The notes under the pieces: model-generated
Seen by the model: only the letters and a program-made list of their open reading frames with translations
What the model was told of the DNA's origin: nothing
Database searches by the model: none
Shown here: positions 37,077 through 51,300 of the stretch, one piece after another
Numbering within the stretch: position 1 is the stretch's first letter
Layout of the letters: each line of letters starts with the position of its first letter
Program-made: the position numbers and the translations under genes
Source: Anthopleura xanthogrammica
Taxonomy: Eukaryota > Cnidaria > Anthozoa > Actiniaria > Actiniidae
Length of the DNA stretch: 64,000 nucleotides
Direction: 5' to 3'
Assembly: GCA_964019055.1 (NCBI GenBank)
Contig: OZ025218.1
Coordinates: 3,804,169 to 3,868,168 of the forward strand

Positions 37077-39268
37077 CCGTGACTCGAACCGCGACCTCCC
37101 GCACAACAAACCGACGCTCTTACCAACTGAGCTAACCGGGTGGCGGTATTAATGTGTTGCTGCACGGTATTGTCAAACATATATAATACATGCATTTTTT
37201 TAGACTCGGTCCGCTTCCTGTTACTAGTGTTATTTTTCCCCCTTCACTAAAAGGTGCAAAAAAAATTGTCTTGATATTTCCTTACTAAGCAATTCTTAAA
37301 GCAGTTTCTTCAATTCAAAACACTAAAAATATTCCTGAAAATTCAGGTTGAAAAACCTATAATGAACATCAAGTTAAAGGGCATCGAAGGTACTTAGTGA
37401 AACACCCGATTTTCAAAAGCGGAAAACACCCATGCCATGTGTTATTTGAGCCCTATAAAAGAACTTTTCTTGACATTGTAATCTCCATAACTGTGTAAAG
37501 ATTATGTTCTTGGCCCGTAAAAACTCTTTCGTGGCGAAGCGAAATTGGGGACGGTGTTTTTCTAATCTTTAACTTGATTGTATCACCTACACCTGATTGC
37601 AAAAATGTTGTCATAGAAAAATAAACTTTATAAAAATAAAAAATAACAAATAACAAATAGGAATTAATTAAAAATGGCAAATTTAATAGATTTTTCTTAA
37701 GATTCAAGACAAACACAAAAGCAGTTGTTTTCATTTTATTTAATTGATTTACTCATAGCCATTAATGATATTTTCTTCCATTACAAAGGCAATGTTAAAT
37801 ACTGAAACTTATTTCTGGAACTGGTGTTGATTCCTGTTGTGAGGCAAACGTTTCAAAAGAGGTGTTACACGTTAATACAAGACTGTCTTCTAAACTACGT
37901 TTAGGAAACAGGAAGTTTCTTGTTCTAGACTAGAAAGCTCCTCTACGTGAAACTCCATCTCATGGACTTTATCAAAAACGTTAACAGGTTAAGGTGTTTC
38001 CCAGTAGTTTTTATTGACCACACTTCTCATGTTCATCTAGCGAATTGAAAACCTTTTCCTGGTCTGATCAAAATGAATTTTACACCATACATCAAGCATA
38101 GATGGAAGTTTTGATTGATGTTAATTTCAACTCGATCGGCATTTCCATGGCAACGGAAAACAATGATCGTTGAAATCAGTTTTCCTTGAATATCTCCCGT
38201 TTTCGATGAGCTTCAGAAAAATGACTATATACATGCTAAATTTCGCATTCAGGCACAGCTATTCAGATGATAATTAGAGGGTTGGATTAGAGCGATTTCG
38301 AATAAATCGCAAAAACATTCTGTGACCGCTTATTATGATACTGGAAACTATAGCAGAACAAAAAAATCCTTCGCGTTCGCAAAATAATGTCAAACTACTG
38401 CTAAACGTTACCTACAATATCTATTTACCTTAGCTGTATTCATTCGTTCGTTTGAGAGATAATTTTGAAATTGCTAGGAAGGTGAAATCGTTCAAACTAT
38501 TCTACTGAAAGCACCTGTACAAGAAAAATTCTAACTCCGCAAAGAAAAAGTTTTCACAAATGTCGCTTTCAGGAAAGGTAAATAGATATTGTAGGTAACG
38601 TTTAGCAGTAGTTTGACATTATTTTGCGAACGCGAAGGATTTTTTTGTTCTGCTATAGTTTCCAGTATCATAATAAGCGGTCACAGAATGTTTTTGCGAT
38701 TTATTCGAAATCGCTCTAATCCAACCCTCTAATTATCATCTGAATAGCTGTGCCTGAATGCGAAGTTTAGAATGTATATAGTCATTTTTCTGAAGCTCAT
38801 CGAAAACGGGAGATATTCAAGGAAAACTGATTTCAACGATCATTGTTTTCCGTTGCCATGGAAATGCCGATCGAGTTGAAATTAACATCAATCAAAACTT
38901 CCATCTATGCTTGATGTATGGTGTAAAATTCATTTTGATCAGACCAGGAAAAGGTTTTCAATTCGCTAGATGAACATGAGAAGTGTGGTCAATAAAAAAC
39001 TACTGGGAAACACCTTAAATTAAGTCGCCATCTTTAATTAATTCCTATTTGTTATTTTGTTATTTTTATTTTTTTTAAAATTTATTTTCCTATGACAACA
39101 TTTTTGCAATCAGGTGTATATTGAGACGGAAAATGCACAATTAGAGCGTTGGTTAAAAGTTAAAAAGAGCTATAACAAACAAATAACGGATGACAGACAA
39201 TATTGGGCTTATTCTACTTTTAATATTTGAGCTAGTACAGTTGAAATTACCAACCAAAAAAGGTAATA

Positions 39269-39332
<64 letters not shown>

Positions 39333-42300
39333 TTTATTAGACACTCCCAAGGGGCTTTTCAGATCCAATTTACAATAAACAATATATTATAAAACTATAA
39401 AATGTAAATCGTCTATATATAGTTCCTAGCTAAAATACACATTGAAAAGGAATTTAATCAGTCCTTTCTTAAAAGTACATAGACAGCTAGCGGTGGTGGC
39501 TCGCGGGAGCGAGTTCCAAAGGCTAATAGGGCGGTATAAAAATGTGCGCTGTTCCGAAGCTGGGATATTTAGACTGTTCTCATTCCTAGTATCGCGGTCG
39601 TGTACAGAAGACCGTGTTACAAACTGATCGCTAAGATAACTAGCTATAGGGTCTAATCCCTTGACACACTTGAACGTGAGAATACCATCTTTATACATTA
39701 GAGTACTGCTTACAGGGAGCCAGGTTAGTTCTCTGAAGACCGGTGTTATGTGGTCAAACTTTTGTTTATTAGTAATGATTCGTGCTGCAAAATTCTGTAC
39801 TCTTTGCAGCTTCAAGATGTTTTCCTTCGATGTATTAGACCATACTGATAAGCAGTAGTATAATCGGCTTAAAAGTAAAGCGTTTCCATGATGATCTGCT
39901 CAGAGCAGTAGACAAGGGTTCTGAGGCTCTGCTTGTACTCTTAGATTTTTCGGCAGCCTTTGACACCATTGATCATGGCATTTTGCTGCAAAGACTCGAA
40001 GAAAGATTTGGCTTCTCTGGACTTGTGCTAGCTTGGATCCGATCATACTCCGAGGATCGACACCAGTTTATCAGTGTTATGAACTTGACTTCATCTACAT
40101 ACGATCTTGATTGTGGCGTCGCCCAAGGCTCCGTCCTTGGTCCTCTCTTCTTTTGTCTTTATGTTGCTCCTCTTGAAGACATACTGGCTGCTCATGGGTT
40201 ATCTGCCATGACGTACGCGGATGATACACAATTGTACATCATCATTGAGAAGGGTACTGACCACGATAACGCTGTCCATGTCCTACAGAACTGTTTAAAT
40301 GATATGAAGACCTGGTGCCTAAACAATAAACTAGTTCTAAACGACGACAAGACTGAACTGCTACTGATCCATTCAAAGTTTGCGCCGTCAGTTTCTGCTA
40401 TCTCGGAAGTACGATTTGGAGGGTCTGAAATCTCACCAACACCAGAAGCTCGTAATCTTGGTGTAATGTTTGACCACAACTTGTCCTACAAGCAACAGAT
40501 CAGTAATTGCTGCAAGTCCTCCTTCATGGCTCTTAGCCAAATAAGCAAGATTCGGAAGTACCTGGATCAGCCAACTGCTGAAAGGTTGGTCCATGCCTTC
40601 GTTACATCAAGGCTGGATCACTGTAACAGCTTGCTTTATGGTTTGCCGGAGTACGAGCTCAAGAAACTACAACGTGTCTTAAATTCAGCTGCCAGAGTCG
40701 TAGCTCGACCCAAACAGGACGAAGACGTCACCACTGTCTTAAGGAGGCTCCACTGGCTGCCAATTAGTGCTCGCATCGAGTGTAAATTACTTATGCTGGT
40801 CTACAAATCATTACATGGACTTGCTCCGGCATACTTAGAGGAGCTGTTGCGCGTATATTCCAATTCTCGCGTTCTGAGGTCGAATGGGAAGAAGTTCCTG
40901 GCCGTTCCAAGGACCAACACCAAAAGCTACGGTGACAGAACATTTTCATCAGCTGGGCCAAGACTATGGAATAAGCTACCGTTGTCGCTTCGTGGTGCCG
41001 AATGTTATCAAACTTTTAAAACCGGCCTAAAGACACTCCTTTTTAAACAATATTATTTGTTATGAATATAATTAGCCTCTTAACTTCTATTTTTTCCATC
41101 ACGAAGCTATTCCTATGAACCGTTCTATTCCTATAAACTAATTTAATGACTACTTTGCACATATCGTGATTTATTATATTATTACTTTTTACATTTTAAA
41201 TACTAATTTCCATTTTGACTGATTAGTTTTTCTGATTTAATACACCGAATCGGGATGTGGCGGCTGGTTTGGGTGGCTGTTGTTCCTGACTGTCCGGCCT
41301 CGTGTTCACGTGGAAGCTTAAAAGCGTTTTCGCGTGTGTGGGGGGCTGGTCGGTCCGGAGTGGTGGTTGCACGGATTAATATTTCGTTAATATTTATATA
41401 TATATGTTTTTATCGTTTTATTTTTTTTATTATTTGTCTATATTATTTTTATTGTTATATTGTTAAAGCATCGAGACCTAGTTAGATGCTTTGAAATAAA
41501 ATTATTATTATTATTATCACAACATTTCCCAATGTTCTGGTGTCAAAGAGATGTTTCACTCTATTATTTGACATCAACTAGCAATACGTGTAGACACAGT
41601 GTTAGTGATGTGTTCGTCGTAGCTTAACGCGGAGTCTACTTGCAGTCCCAGGTCTCGTGCAGAGGAAGCTGGAATAATCTCTTTTCCGAGCAGGATGACA
41701 TGAAAGTCAACAGGTAGTTTCTTCAGCATCTGTCGGGTGACCAACACCAACAGCTTAGTCTTGTCCGGGTTTATTAGAAGCCTGCTGTGGCAGCACCAAG
41801 CGGCAATCTTGAACAAGTCCTCATTAATCTGATGAACCACATTGCGCACGTCCGCGACCGGAAACGACAGATACAGTTTTGAATCATCAACATATGATTC
41901 CAGGGAACCAAACTCCGGGATGGTAGGAAGACTATTAAAGTAGATGGTGAAAAGGGCCGGTCCTAATATAGAGCCTTGTGGAACTCCATGGGAAATGTCA
42001 CCTAAGCTCGAAGCCTCAGCACCAATCCTGACGTACTGCCGCCACTCTGATAGATAGCTTCTAAACCATTCTAGAACGGTGCGACAAACACCTAATGCCT
42101 GTAGCTTCGCGAGGAGTCTTTTGTGATTGATGCTATCAAAAGCCTTTGACAAGTCCAATAGGATCACGAGCATCAATTTCTTAGCGTCCATCGCCTCAAG
42201 TGCCTTGTCTGTCATCAAAACATTAAGAGTTTCACATGAATGCTGTTTCTTATTTCCACTTTGGTGTTCAGTGAGACGGTTTTTCTTCTTCATGTAAGTG

Positions 42301-45300
42301 GTCAATTGATTCAGAGCAACTCGTTCACAGACTTTCGATGCTACAGAAAGTAACGATACTGGGCGATTGTTGTTTGCAATCTCGTGGTCTCCTTCCTTGA
42401 GTAACGGAATGACCTCTGATGTTTTCCAGGCTGCTGGGAAGACGGACGACAACAAGGACCGGTTCACAATGTCCGTAAATACAGGTAGAATACACGGAAG
42501 CGCATCTTTGATCACAGACATGAATACCTTATCGTGGCCCGGCGCTTTGTTTGATGAGAAGGACATTCTATGGATCTCATGAGTGGACACAGCATGAAAT
42601 TGGAACTTGTCTGCTTCGGGGATTTCCTGTCCCGTGATGATTTATATTGGTGGAGACAGGCTGTGTATCTCAATTAAGGCCTTAGAAGCCTCCGATGCTT
42701 TAGCACCAACAGAGGTAAAAAAGTAGTTAAACGTATCTGCAACCTCCTTTAGATCTCTCGTGTAGACTTGCTGAGTGGTTTCCTTGCGCGGAACACAGCC
42801 CCTTATCACCTTCCACTGAGAGCTAGTATTCTGGCAGCCTCTAATTCTTCCTTGATGTAATCTTTTTCCGCCTTCCTCAGTCTGGTCTTCACCACCTGTC
42901 GTGAATACGGTATAGGTGTACTATAGGTGTACTATAGGTGTACTATAGGTGTACTATAGGTGTACTATAGGTGTACTATAGGTGTACTATAGGTGTACTA
43001 TAGGTGTACTATAGGTGTACTATAGGTGTACTATAGGTGTACTATAGGTGTACTATAGGTGTACTATAGGTGTACTATAGGTGTACTATAGGTGTACTAT
43101 AGGTGTACTATAGGTGTACTATAGGTGTACTATAGGTGTACTATAGGTGTACTATAGGTGTACTATAGGTGTACTATAGGTGTACTATAGGTGTACTATA
43201 GGTGTACTATAGGTGTACTATAGGTGTACTATAGGTGTACTATAGGTGTACTATAGGTGTACTATAGGTGTACTATAGGTGTACTATAGGTGTACTATAG
43301 GTGTACTATAGGTGTACTATAGGTGTACTATAGGTGTACTATAGGTGTACTATAGGTGTACTATAGGTGTACTATAGGTGTACTATAGGTGTACTATAGG
43401 TGTACTATAGGTGTACTATAGGTGTACTATAGGTGTACTATAGGTGTACTATAGGTGTACTATAGGTGTACTATAGGTGTACTATAGGTGTACTATAGGT
43501 GTACTATAGGTGTACTATAGGTGTACTATAGGTGTACTATAGGTGTACTATAGGTGTACTATAGGTGTACTATAGGTGTACTATAGGTGTACTATAGGTG
43601 TACTATAGGTGTACTATAGGTGTACTATAGGTGTACTATAGGTGTACTATAGGTGTACTATAGGTGTACTATAGGTGTACTATAGGTGTACTATAGGTGT
43701 ACTATAGGTGTACTATAGGTGTACTATAGGTGTACTATAGGTGTACTATAGGTGTACTATAGGTATTTTAGAACAACTTGGTAAGACATATTTAAAAGAA
43801 ACGGTATTAGATATTTCCTTGTTTGTAGACATATATTAATTCAACAGATATTCGCAGAAGGCGAAATGAATATCGGTGAATGTTATATACCAACTGTCAA
43901 AGTCCATTTTTCTCGTACTCTGAATGGGCGAGAGGGTATCACGTGAACGTGAACAAGTTTCGATGTTTCCCTGGCAACGGCTCTCAGCGGACAATAATAT
44001 GTTATTTCCCGGGAAATAACAAAACCGGAAGTGATTTCACCGGAAACGTAAGAGTTTTTCTAAGTTATTAAAGTCGAATAATTTTGTTGTGTTCTTTGAC
44101 ACTTGGTATATAACAAAACATTTATTGACTGGAACCTCGGGAAAGCAGTGTGTTTTGTGGTTTTTAATTAAACAAAAGAAGGTGAGAAATTCGAAATAAA
44201 ATCGCATGCGCACTGAAAACGATTCTTAAACTGAGAACTGGCTTATTAATTCCTTGTCATCAGTTCAAACTTACAGTACTTACAGTGAAAAGTATAGCTT
44301 ATAACTGTCAAGAAAGACAGTTCCCGAGGAGGTTGATATCTAGTTATCAACCCCGACAGCTTAAGAAACTTCCACAATGATGATATAAGGCGGTTATATA
44401 ACGAAGCCGAGGGTTGATATATCTCATATCCACCGAATTAAAAGGTATATAACTGTTAAATATTAACACTTACTAGATGCCTGCCCAATTTGATATATTT
44501 GTTATTGTTGTTATTATTTTTCAGAAAAGAACCCTGGCTGCCTATCAAACTGGATTCGCCTTGAAGATTCTTGCTTTCGTTTTAACATAGAGAACAGCCA
44601 GACATGGAACGATGCTCGTAAAACTTGTCGCAGCTTCCATGGTGACTTGATTGATAGAAAAAACTTGCTCAGTTTGAGAACTCTCCCTTTAGAATATCTG
44701 TTCGAAAATGCCAAGAAAAATGTAGATTGGACACTGTGGTACAAGAGGTTTCGGTTTCATAAAGACTTCGGTGTTCGGTGCGGAGCGTTTCACTTGATTA
44801 AGAATGTGACAGAGTACAAGAAGTGTTCAGGAGAAAATCATGGATTTATTTGTCAGAGTATTCCAAGTAAGTGGCTTTTGTCCATCACCAAACGCAACAA
44901 GAGTTATAATGATACCACTTGGGGAGTTGTCCAGGGTTGAAACACGGAGACGCGAAAGTGCTCCCGTTGAGAAACAAAGCGTAAGAGAGGGAGAGGGGAA
45001 AAAAGTACCCCAAAACGTAAAGTGGTACGGTTGGAATCGCATCAGCCATACCGGTGGCTACGTCTTTGAGAGAGAAAGTTTACGTTCTGATCTTGAATTC
45101 AAATCTCATTTGAAGAATTTCATTTGTGCCACTTTGTAAATTTTATTTGCTTTTCACTTATTGCATATTGGTTTAATTTGCTTTCAAAGTTGACGTTGCA
45201 AGGGGAATGCCGGTTACATCTTCAGTAAATTCATCCATGGCATCGCTAGCTGTCGATGGCTCACTTTACACCTGCTTTTACTTCAAAACGGTGAGAACTA

Positions 45301-48300
45301 GTCTAGGCTAGACTTTATATGGGACTTTTAATGTCCTGTTGATTATGCCCTCAAATAGATATTTGTATCTACTTGTAAAGTTAATAAATAGAAGAAAAAA
45401 AATATTAAGAACATAAATATTACTGCAAACAAAGGAAAATATAGTTAACAGGGACGCATGTCGGTTTAATGGAACAGCTGGCTTCGGTTCTGAAACACTA
45501 GTGTAGCAATTTTAAGAGCATCTTTATTAGCAAATTAAGCTATGTAGTGCTAGTAGAGTACACTAAAAGCGTGCAACCAAATAGTCCTGAATTATGTCAA
45601 TTAAATTGTTTTCTATTGTTTAATTAGTGCAATTTAGTGCTAAATAGTGCGAAGTATTGCACACTTTTAGTGTTTGTACTCTATCGGTATTATTGATACC
45701 CTGGTTCCAGAGGTGCTTTTATATGGCGAGCCGAAGGCGACCCGTGGCGCGAGATGAGCCGAAGGCGACAGAGAAGCGCCTCTGGTGGAATCCGTAGGGA
45801 ATCTCACTTCCATGCTAGGCGCCAAGCTATCTCGTGTGTCAAAACCAGTTTTCCCCGTTTCGCAAAACAAACACACAAAATTGGTTTAAAATTGCTTGTA
45901 ATGCACACATGGCTACTCTGAATGGTTTCTAAATGAGCGCTTGAATGAGTACTCCAGTGAAGCGCTATATGGATAAAGTTATTATTGTTATTATTGATGT
46001 GAAATTAATGTAAACCGTTTTTGTAGAGTATGTAATATTAACATCAATATCGGGGAGAGAGAAGTTTAATTTGTTCGATGATAAAGCTTCAAAGGAGTAA
46101 AATATTGTCACAAGATTGCCTTTGGTCTTGGAATCAGTCCTGTAGAAAGATCAGACGTAGTACCTTCCTGCGTTTGCAATCTGAATGTCGACGGAATAAG
46201 CCTTTTCATAGTCTTACGGCGCCATTTTTAATTAGGCCCTTGGCCAAGGTCATTAAGGACAAAACTCCGGTTTTCACGCATCAGATTACAGAGAAATGTA
46301 TGGCAGGTGAGTTACCTAGAGTTACTTCAAACTGTATTTTTAACGTTTTTTTTTAAAGATATCACAACCAGATTTTACACACACTACAATGAATAGTTAT
46401 TCCTACTTTTTGGAAAGTTTCGTGAGATTTTATTGAAAGCTTAATTTTTATCAATTTTTTTTGTGGCGAATTACTCAATCGCGACATTGACAACTGAGCG
46501 GCTTCTTTTGTCTACAAAAGAAAAACCAAAAGCCTTCTACAAAAGTTCAAAAATTCGAAGAAACACTGAATAAACAGAGTGGAACAGCCCGCGTCAAACG
46601 ATGTTATCGGAACTCCCGAAGCCGTACCAAAAGTCCACTGCGAAAAAAAGCTCTGCTCCCTCCAAGACAAATTTTACAGCCTGCCAGCTTAACTGATAAA
46701 TAATTGAAATAAAATTTCTGGAAACTTTGAATTAACGCTAGTATTAAATGGCTGATTGAAACTGTTCTATGGGGTCTTGAAGTTTTGACCTTTTCTGTTA
46801 TCATCGAATTTCTCGAGTTACTTCAAAAACTGGTTTTACAATCACTGTATGGCGTCCTTCTGTACATGTGTAAGCCAATAGCAATGCGTGTTATATGGCA
46901 AATTCACGGTCAAACCTGGTAATGAGTATGTAAACCAATTAGCACCAAGGTTCAAATTTTGGCCTCTAGCATGGAAGTGAGATTACCAACGGATTCCACC
47001 AGATGCGCTTCTCTCTCGCCTTCGGCTCATCTCGCACCACGGCTCGGCTGCGGCTCGCCATATAAAAGCGCCTCTGGAACCAGGGTTTGTTATTGATGAA
47101 TTTACGTGGTATTTTTTGTTAAGTAAATCACAGCCGGGGTAAATGATCTAGAGTATAATTATTTAGTACTGTTTAATAAACGAGTAGGAGTGTTTTATCA
47201 GGTTTTAGACCTCATAAAACACGATCTACTCGTTTATTGAACTACTTCAAAAACTCATGAATAATTCACAAACCTTTGGTCGAATTAGAGCTACCATACA
47301 CGTCACGAACATGGACTTTTATACATCGATAGAAGTTTGTACGTAACTGTCATGCGCAGTTGAGGTTTATACGTCACAGTCAGTCCAAAAAAGGCTCCCA
47401 CATTTTGAAGATTCAATAAACTCGTACATCGTGTTTTATCAGGTCTAAAACCCGATAAAACACTCTTACTCGTTTATTAAACAGTACATCTAAACTTGGA
47501 CTCATTAATATTAAACAAGATCACTTAAATACTAATGAAGATGGCTTTATCGGGTATAAAGGTCCATGCACGTGACGTGTATGGGGGCTCTAATTGGACC
47601 AAAGGCTTATGAATTATTCTTGCGTTTTTGAAGAAGATTGAAATACTTCTAACACTGCAAATTAGCGCTTAAAATCTCAGCTACATACTGTCTTTACAGA
47701 CAGTCATGTCCTTTCTGATAACCTCGGCGTTGGTTAACTTATCATGGTTTATAAAACCTGACGCCACGACTATAGAGTCGTAAAATAGTTGCTAGACAAA
47801 AAAAACATGTTAAGACCTTTATAACATTTAAAATCATAATTAATTTGTTCTTCTTTGATTTCCAGATCCAGACCATTTTGTGGTTGAACGTAACGCTTCC
47901 TCGGATGATGTTTGTTCAGGAAGTTCAAATCGACCAAGAGCTAGATTCTATAGAAATATTTGTACTAGAGAACAAAAACATCAGATTATGTTACGACTTC
48001 AAAATGGAACGCAATGTCTATGGAGAATTCAAAAAAATCCTCCGTTCTAGATTTAAGTGCAAGTACTTGACTAAGGGTAATGAGGTTTCTTTTAGGATGA
48101 TAGACCATGGAAAATTCTGCCAAATCTCTGTGATCGCTTACAGTAAGTTACTTTGCTTTCTAAAAATGTTACTGTCAATCTACCTGCTTTCCTACTTAGC
48201 TTCCTACCTCCTACATACCTACATACCTACCTACCCATCCACCTTCCTACCTACCCATCCACCAACTTACCTGCCTACCTGCGTACCTACCTACCCACCT

Positions 48301-51300
48301 ACCTACCTACTAACCTAGCTTTGTACTAAAACAAAGCACAGAAAAGAAACCCCACCCGTCTATATATACGTCATTTTATTGAATAAGATTCTCGAGACAA
48401 TTAATTTCATATTAATGTCGACATCGTTATACAGTGTTACTAATAGAAAAAATGAAAGCTGATTATCAATTGAATAGCACTTGGCCTGAGCTCGTTCGCA
48501 AAGGCAGGAAACCAGGCTGCATACCCGGTTTCATTTATTATAGAAAGAAAAAAGGAAGGAAGGAGGGAAGAAAGAAAGAAAGAACTTAATGTTACAACCG
48601 ACTCAAAATGCCAAGCAAAGGAGAAGGTCAGCAACCACCATAGCCCCTTGGGGAAAAGGGCAGGCCCATCTTAGTACATATCACTTGGTCGGAAAAACTC
48701 GTATATAAAGATAAGGACCTAAATGACCATTAACCAATCTCTCATAGCCTCGCTCAAGTCTGATGTGTGTATTACTGCAAACGTAAGATTTGGTAAAGTA
48801 ATACTCCTAACAACCCTTGTTCTTTAGATTCAAAAAATGACATTAAAGGAGTGGTCCGCGAACTCTCTTATAAGGATGGCAAGAAAACTGTACAAACTTA
48901 TCTCTCCAATGTCATTTCGCCTTTTGAAATCGACGAGGATTACGAAGAAGACTTTACAACTTTTATGAAGGTGGATTGTCCATATGCTGTATATTAAATT
49001 ATCATATTCATTACTAATTCATTAGGGTGAGATCCAATGAAACGCACGAATGGGGTCACATGAATAGGGTCACCGCCGCCCGATTGGCTCAGTTGGTTGA
49101 GCACCGGACTTTCGTGGGTTCCATTAATATAATATGAAATTAAAAAGTAAATATACAGCGATTTGATCTCTATATGTAGCAAGTATATTGTTTCGGATGG
49201 AATGCACTAGAAATAAAATAAATAATTATTATTTATTTTACTTTAGACAATATTACATGACCCAAAATGCATTTCGGTCTTGGAATGCACTATTCAGTAT
49301 TCAGTATTCAACGTTTTTTGAAATAGCTGTATACGTGAACATTAGTTAATATACTAAATAGTACAATTTAAGCTAATTCTATTGCTTTCTCTTGTTTAAT
49401 TAGCACTATATATAAAATACTAAATATAAAATACTTTTTTTTCAGGTTCCATTGAGCGGTAATTATACTTTTCATTTAGAATGTTCATACAATAACCCGT
49501 GCGAATTAGATATGAGGCGATGGGATGATCATGAATCGGTTTACATGGACAAGAATAAATACGAATGGAAGACACTAATACCGACAAAAAAACCTGCTGC
49601 ATATAATGAAGATGACATGTAAGTAACATCACTATATTACACTATATAAAGGATATTACACCACATTATATTACACTATATAAAGGATATTACACCACAT
49701 TATATTACACTATATAAAGGATATTACACAACATTATATTACACTATATAAAGGATATTACACCACATTATATTACACTATATAAAGGATATTACACCAC
49801 ATTATATTACACTATATAAAGGATATTACACAACATTATATTACACTATATAAAGGATATTACACCACATGATATTACACTATATAAAGGATATTCCACC
49901 ACATGATATTACACTATATAAAGGATATTCCACCACATGATATTACACTATATAAAGGATATTACACCACATGATATTACACTATATAAAGGATATTACA
50001 CCACATCATATTTACACTATATAAAGGATATTACACCACATTATATTACACTATATAAAGGATATTACACCACATTATATTACACTATTATACATAGAGG
50101 ATATTACATTGGCGCGCGGAGATACGAATTTTATCTTCGAGTGTTGGTGATATCTCAGAGATATTCAACACGTCGTAGAAGATAAAATTCGTATCTCCAA
50201 GCGCCTATGTAATGTTCTGTTTAATACATAGATAGCGATGAAATATCCAAGATGAATATATAAACTTCAACTATTTGTTATTTATCTCGAACATCTTGTG
50301 ATGGACAGAAAAAAGGTTAAATATGAAAGTCATAATTTATTTGGTTTTCCTGATGGTAAACGAACGGTTTCTTGGAACTGAAATCACTGCATTGAATTAA
50401 CCTCGCTAAATACAAACAAGAAAAATATGTAAGAGAAAATAGTTAAATTTGAACATAACCAAACTCAGGTGGATTCCTGGCAGGGCGGTTCGTAGTCCCC
50501 CCCCCCCGTCTTTATTCTTCCAGCTTCTATAAATTGCCTTAGAAAAGGTTAAGTGAACTTGGTGAAAGGTTTTCTGTTTCTCTGTCTTCTTCACGCTCTT
50601 TCTGAATTAATTTCTAGTCATTTCTTGAAGAATTTTAGGTCGTAATAGGTTTTTCATTCTGGTGTTTTCTTATTCTCCTTCAATTAATTCATCAACTACA
50701 CTATCAGTGAGTGTGATAAATCTTCCTTCCTTTGCTTGCTATTTTTCATGATAAAGTATTCACATCAAAGGCAGGAAAAAGGTCAAAAATATCATCAAAA
50801 TTCTCGTTCGTTGACGATGTAGGAGCTGCCATTTTGATCTGAGAAAGTCTCAATGTGTGATTGGTTGATGGGAAAGTAGTCATGGCAACAGTGATATCTT
50901 CACATGTGAAGGATATGAAATCTTCACTGTGTAGAATTTTCATTGATATCTATATAATTTCAAAATCTTGTTGAATGAATTAGATAAATGCAATGCTTTT
51001 CCAGATTTTTCGATTGTTTTTGCGCCGAAAATTTCGCCAAAAACAGATTTTTTTTGGCGCAATTTTTTGCGTAAAAAAATTTGTCTGCAAATTAAGCAGA
51101 CTATGCTTTTTACATGGTTTTCCTAAATGTCTTTTGAACCTCCTGCAATAAGTACAAAATACTGCCGCTATCATCGTAACATACACCAGGAAATATGATC
51201 ATATAACTTGCATTAATCAAGTTACACTGGTTATACATCACACACATCACATCACATCACATCACATTTCAATGTGTTTTTTTTTTTGACATGGAAGTCT

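Noticed and set aside
46078..46356. 92-codon open frame as a lectin exon
   Set aside because: It lies inside the 1.4 kb TIR element, has no fitting phase and matches no domain.
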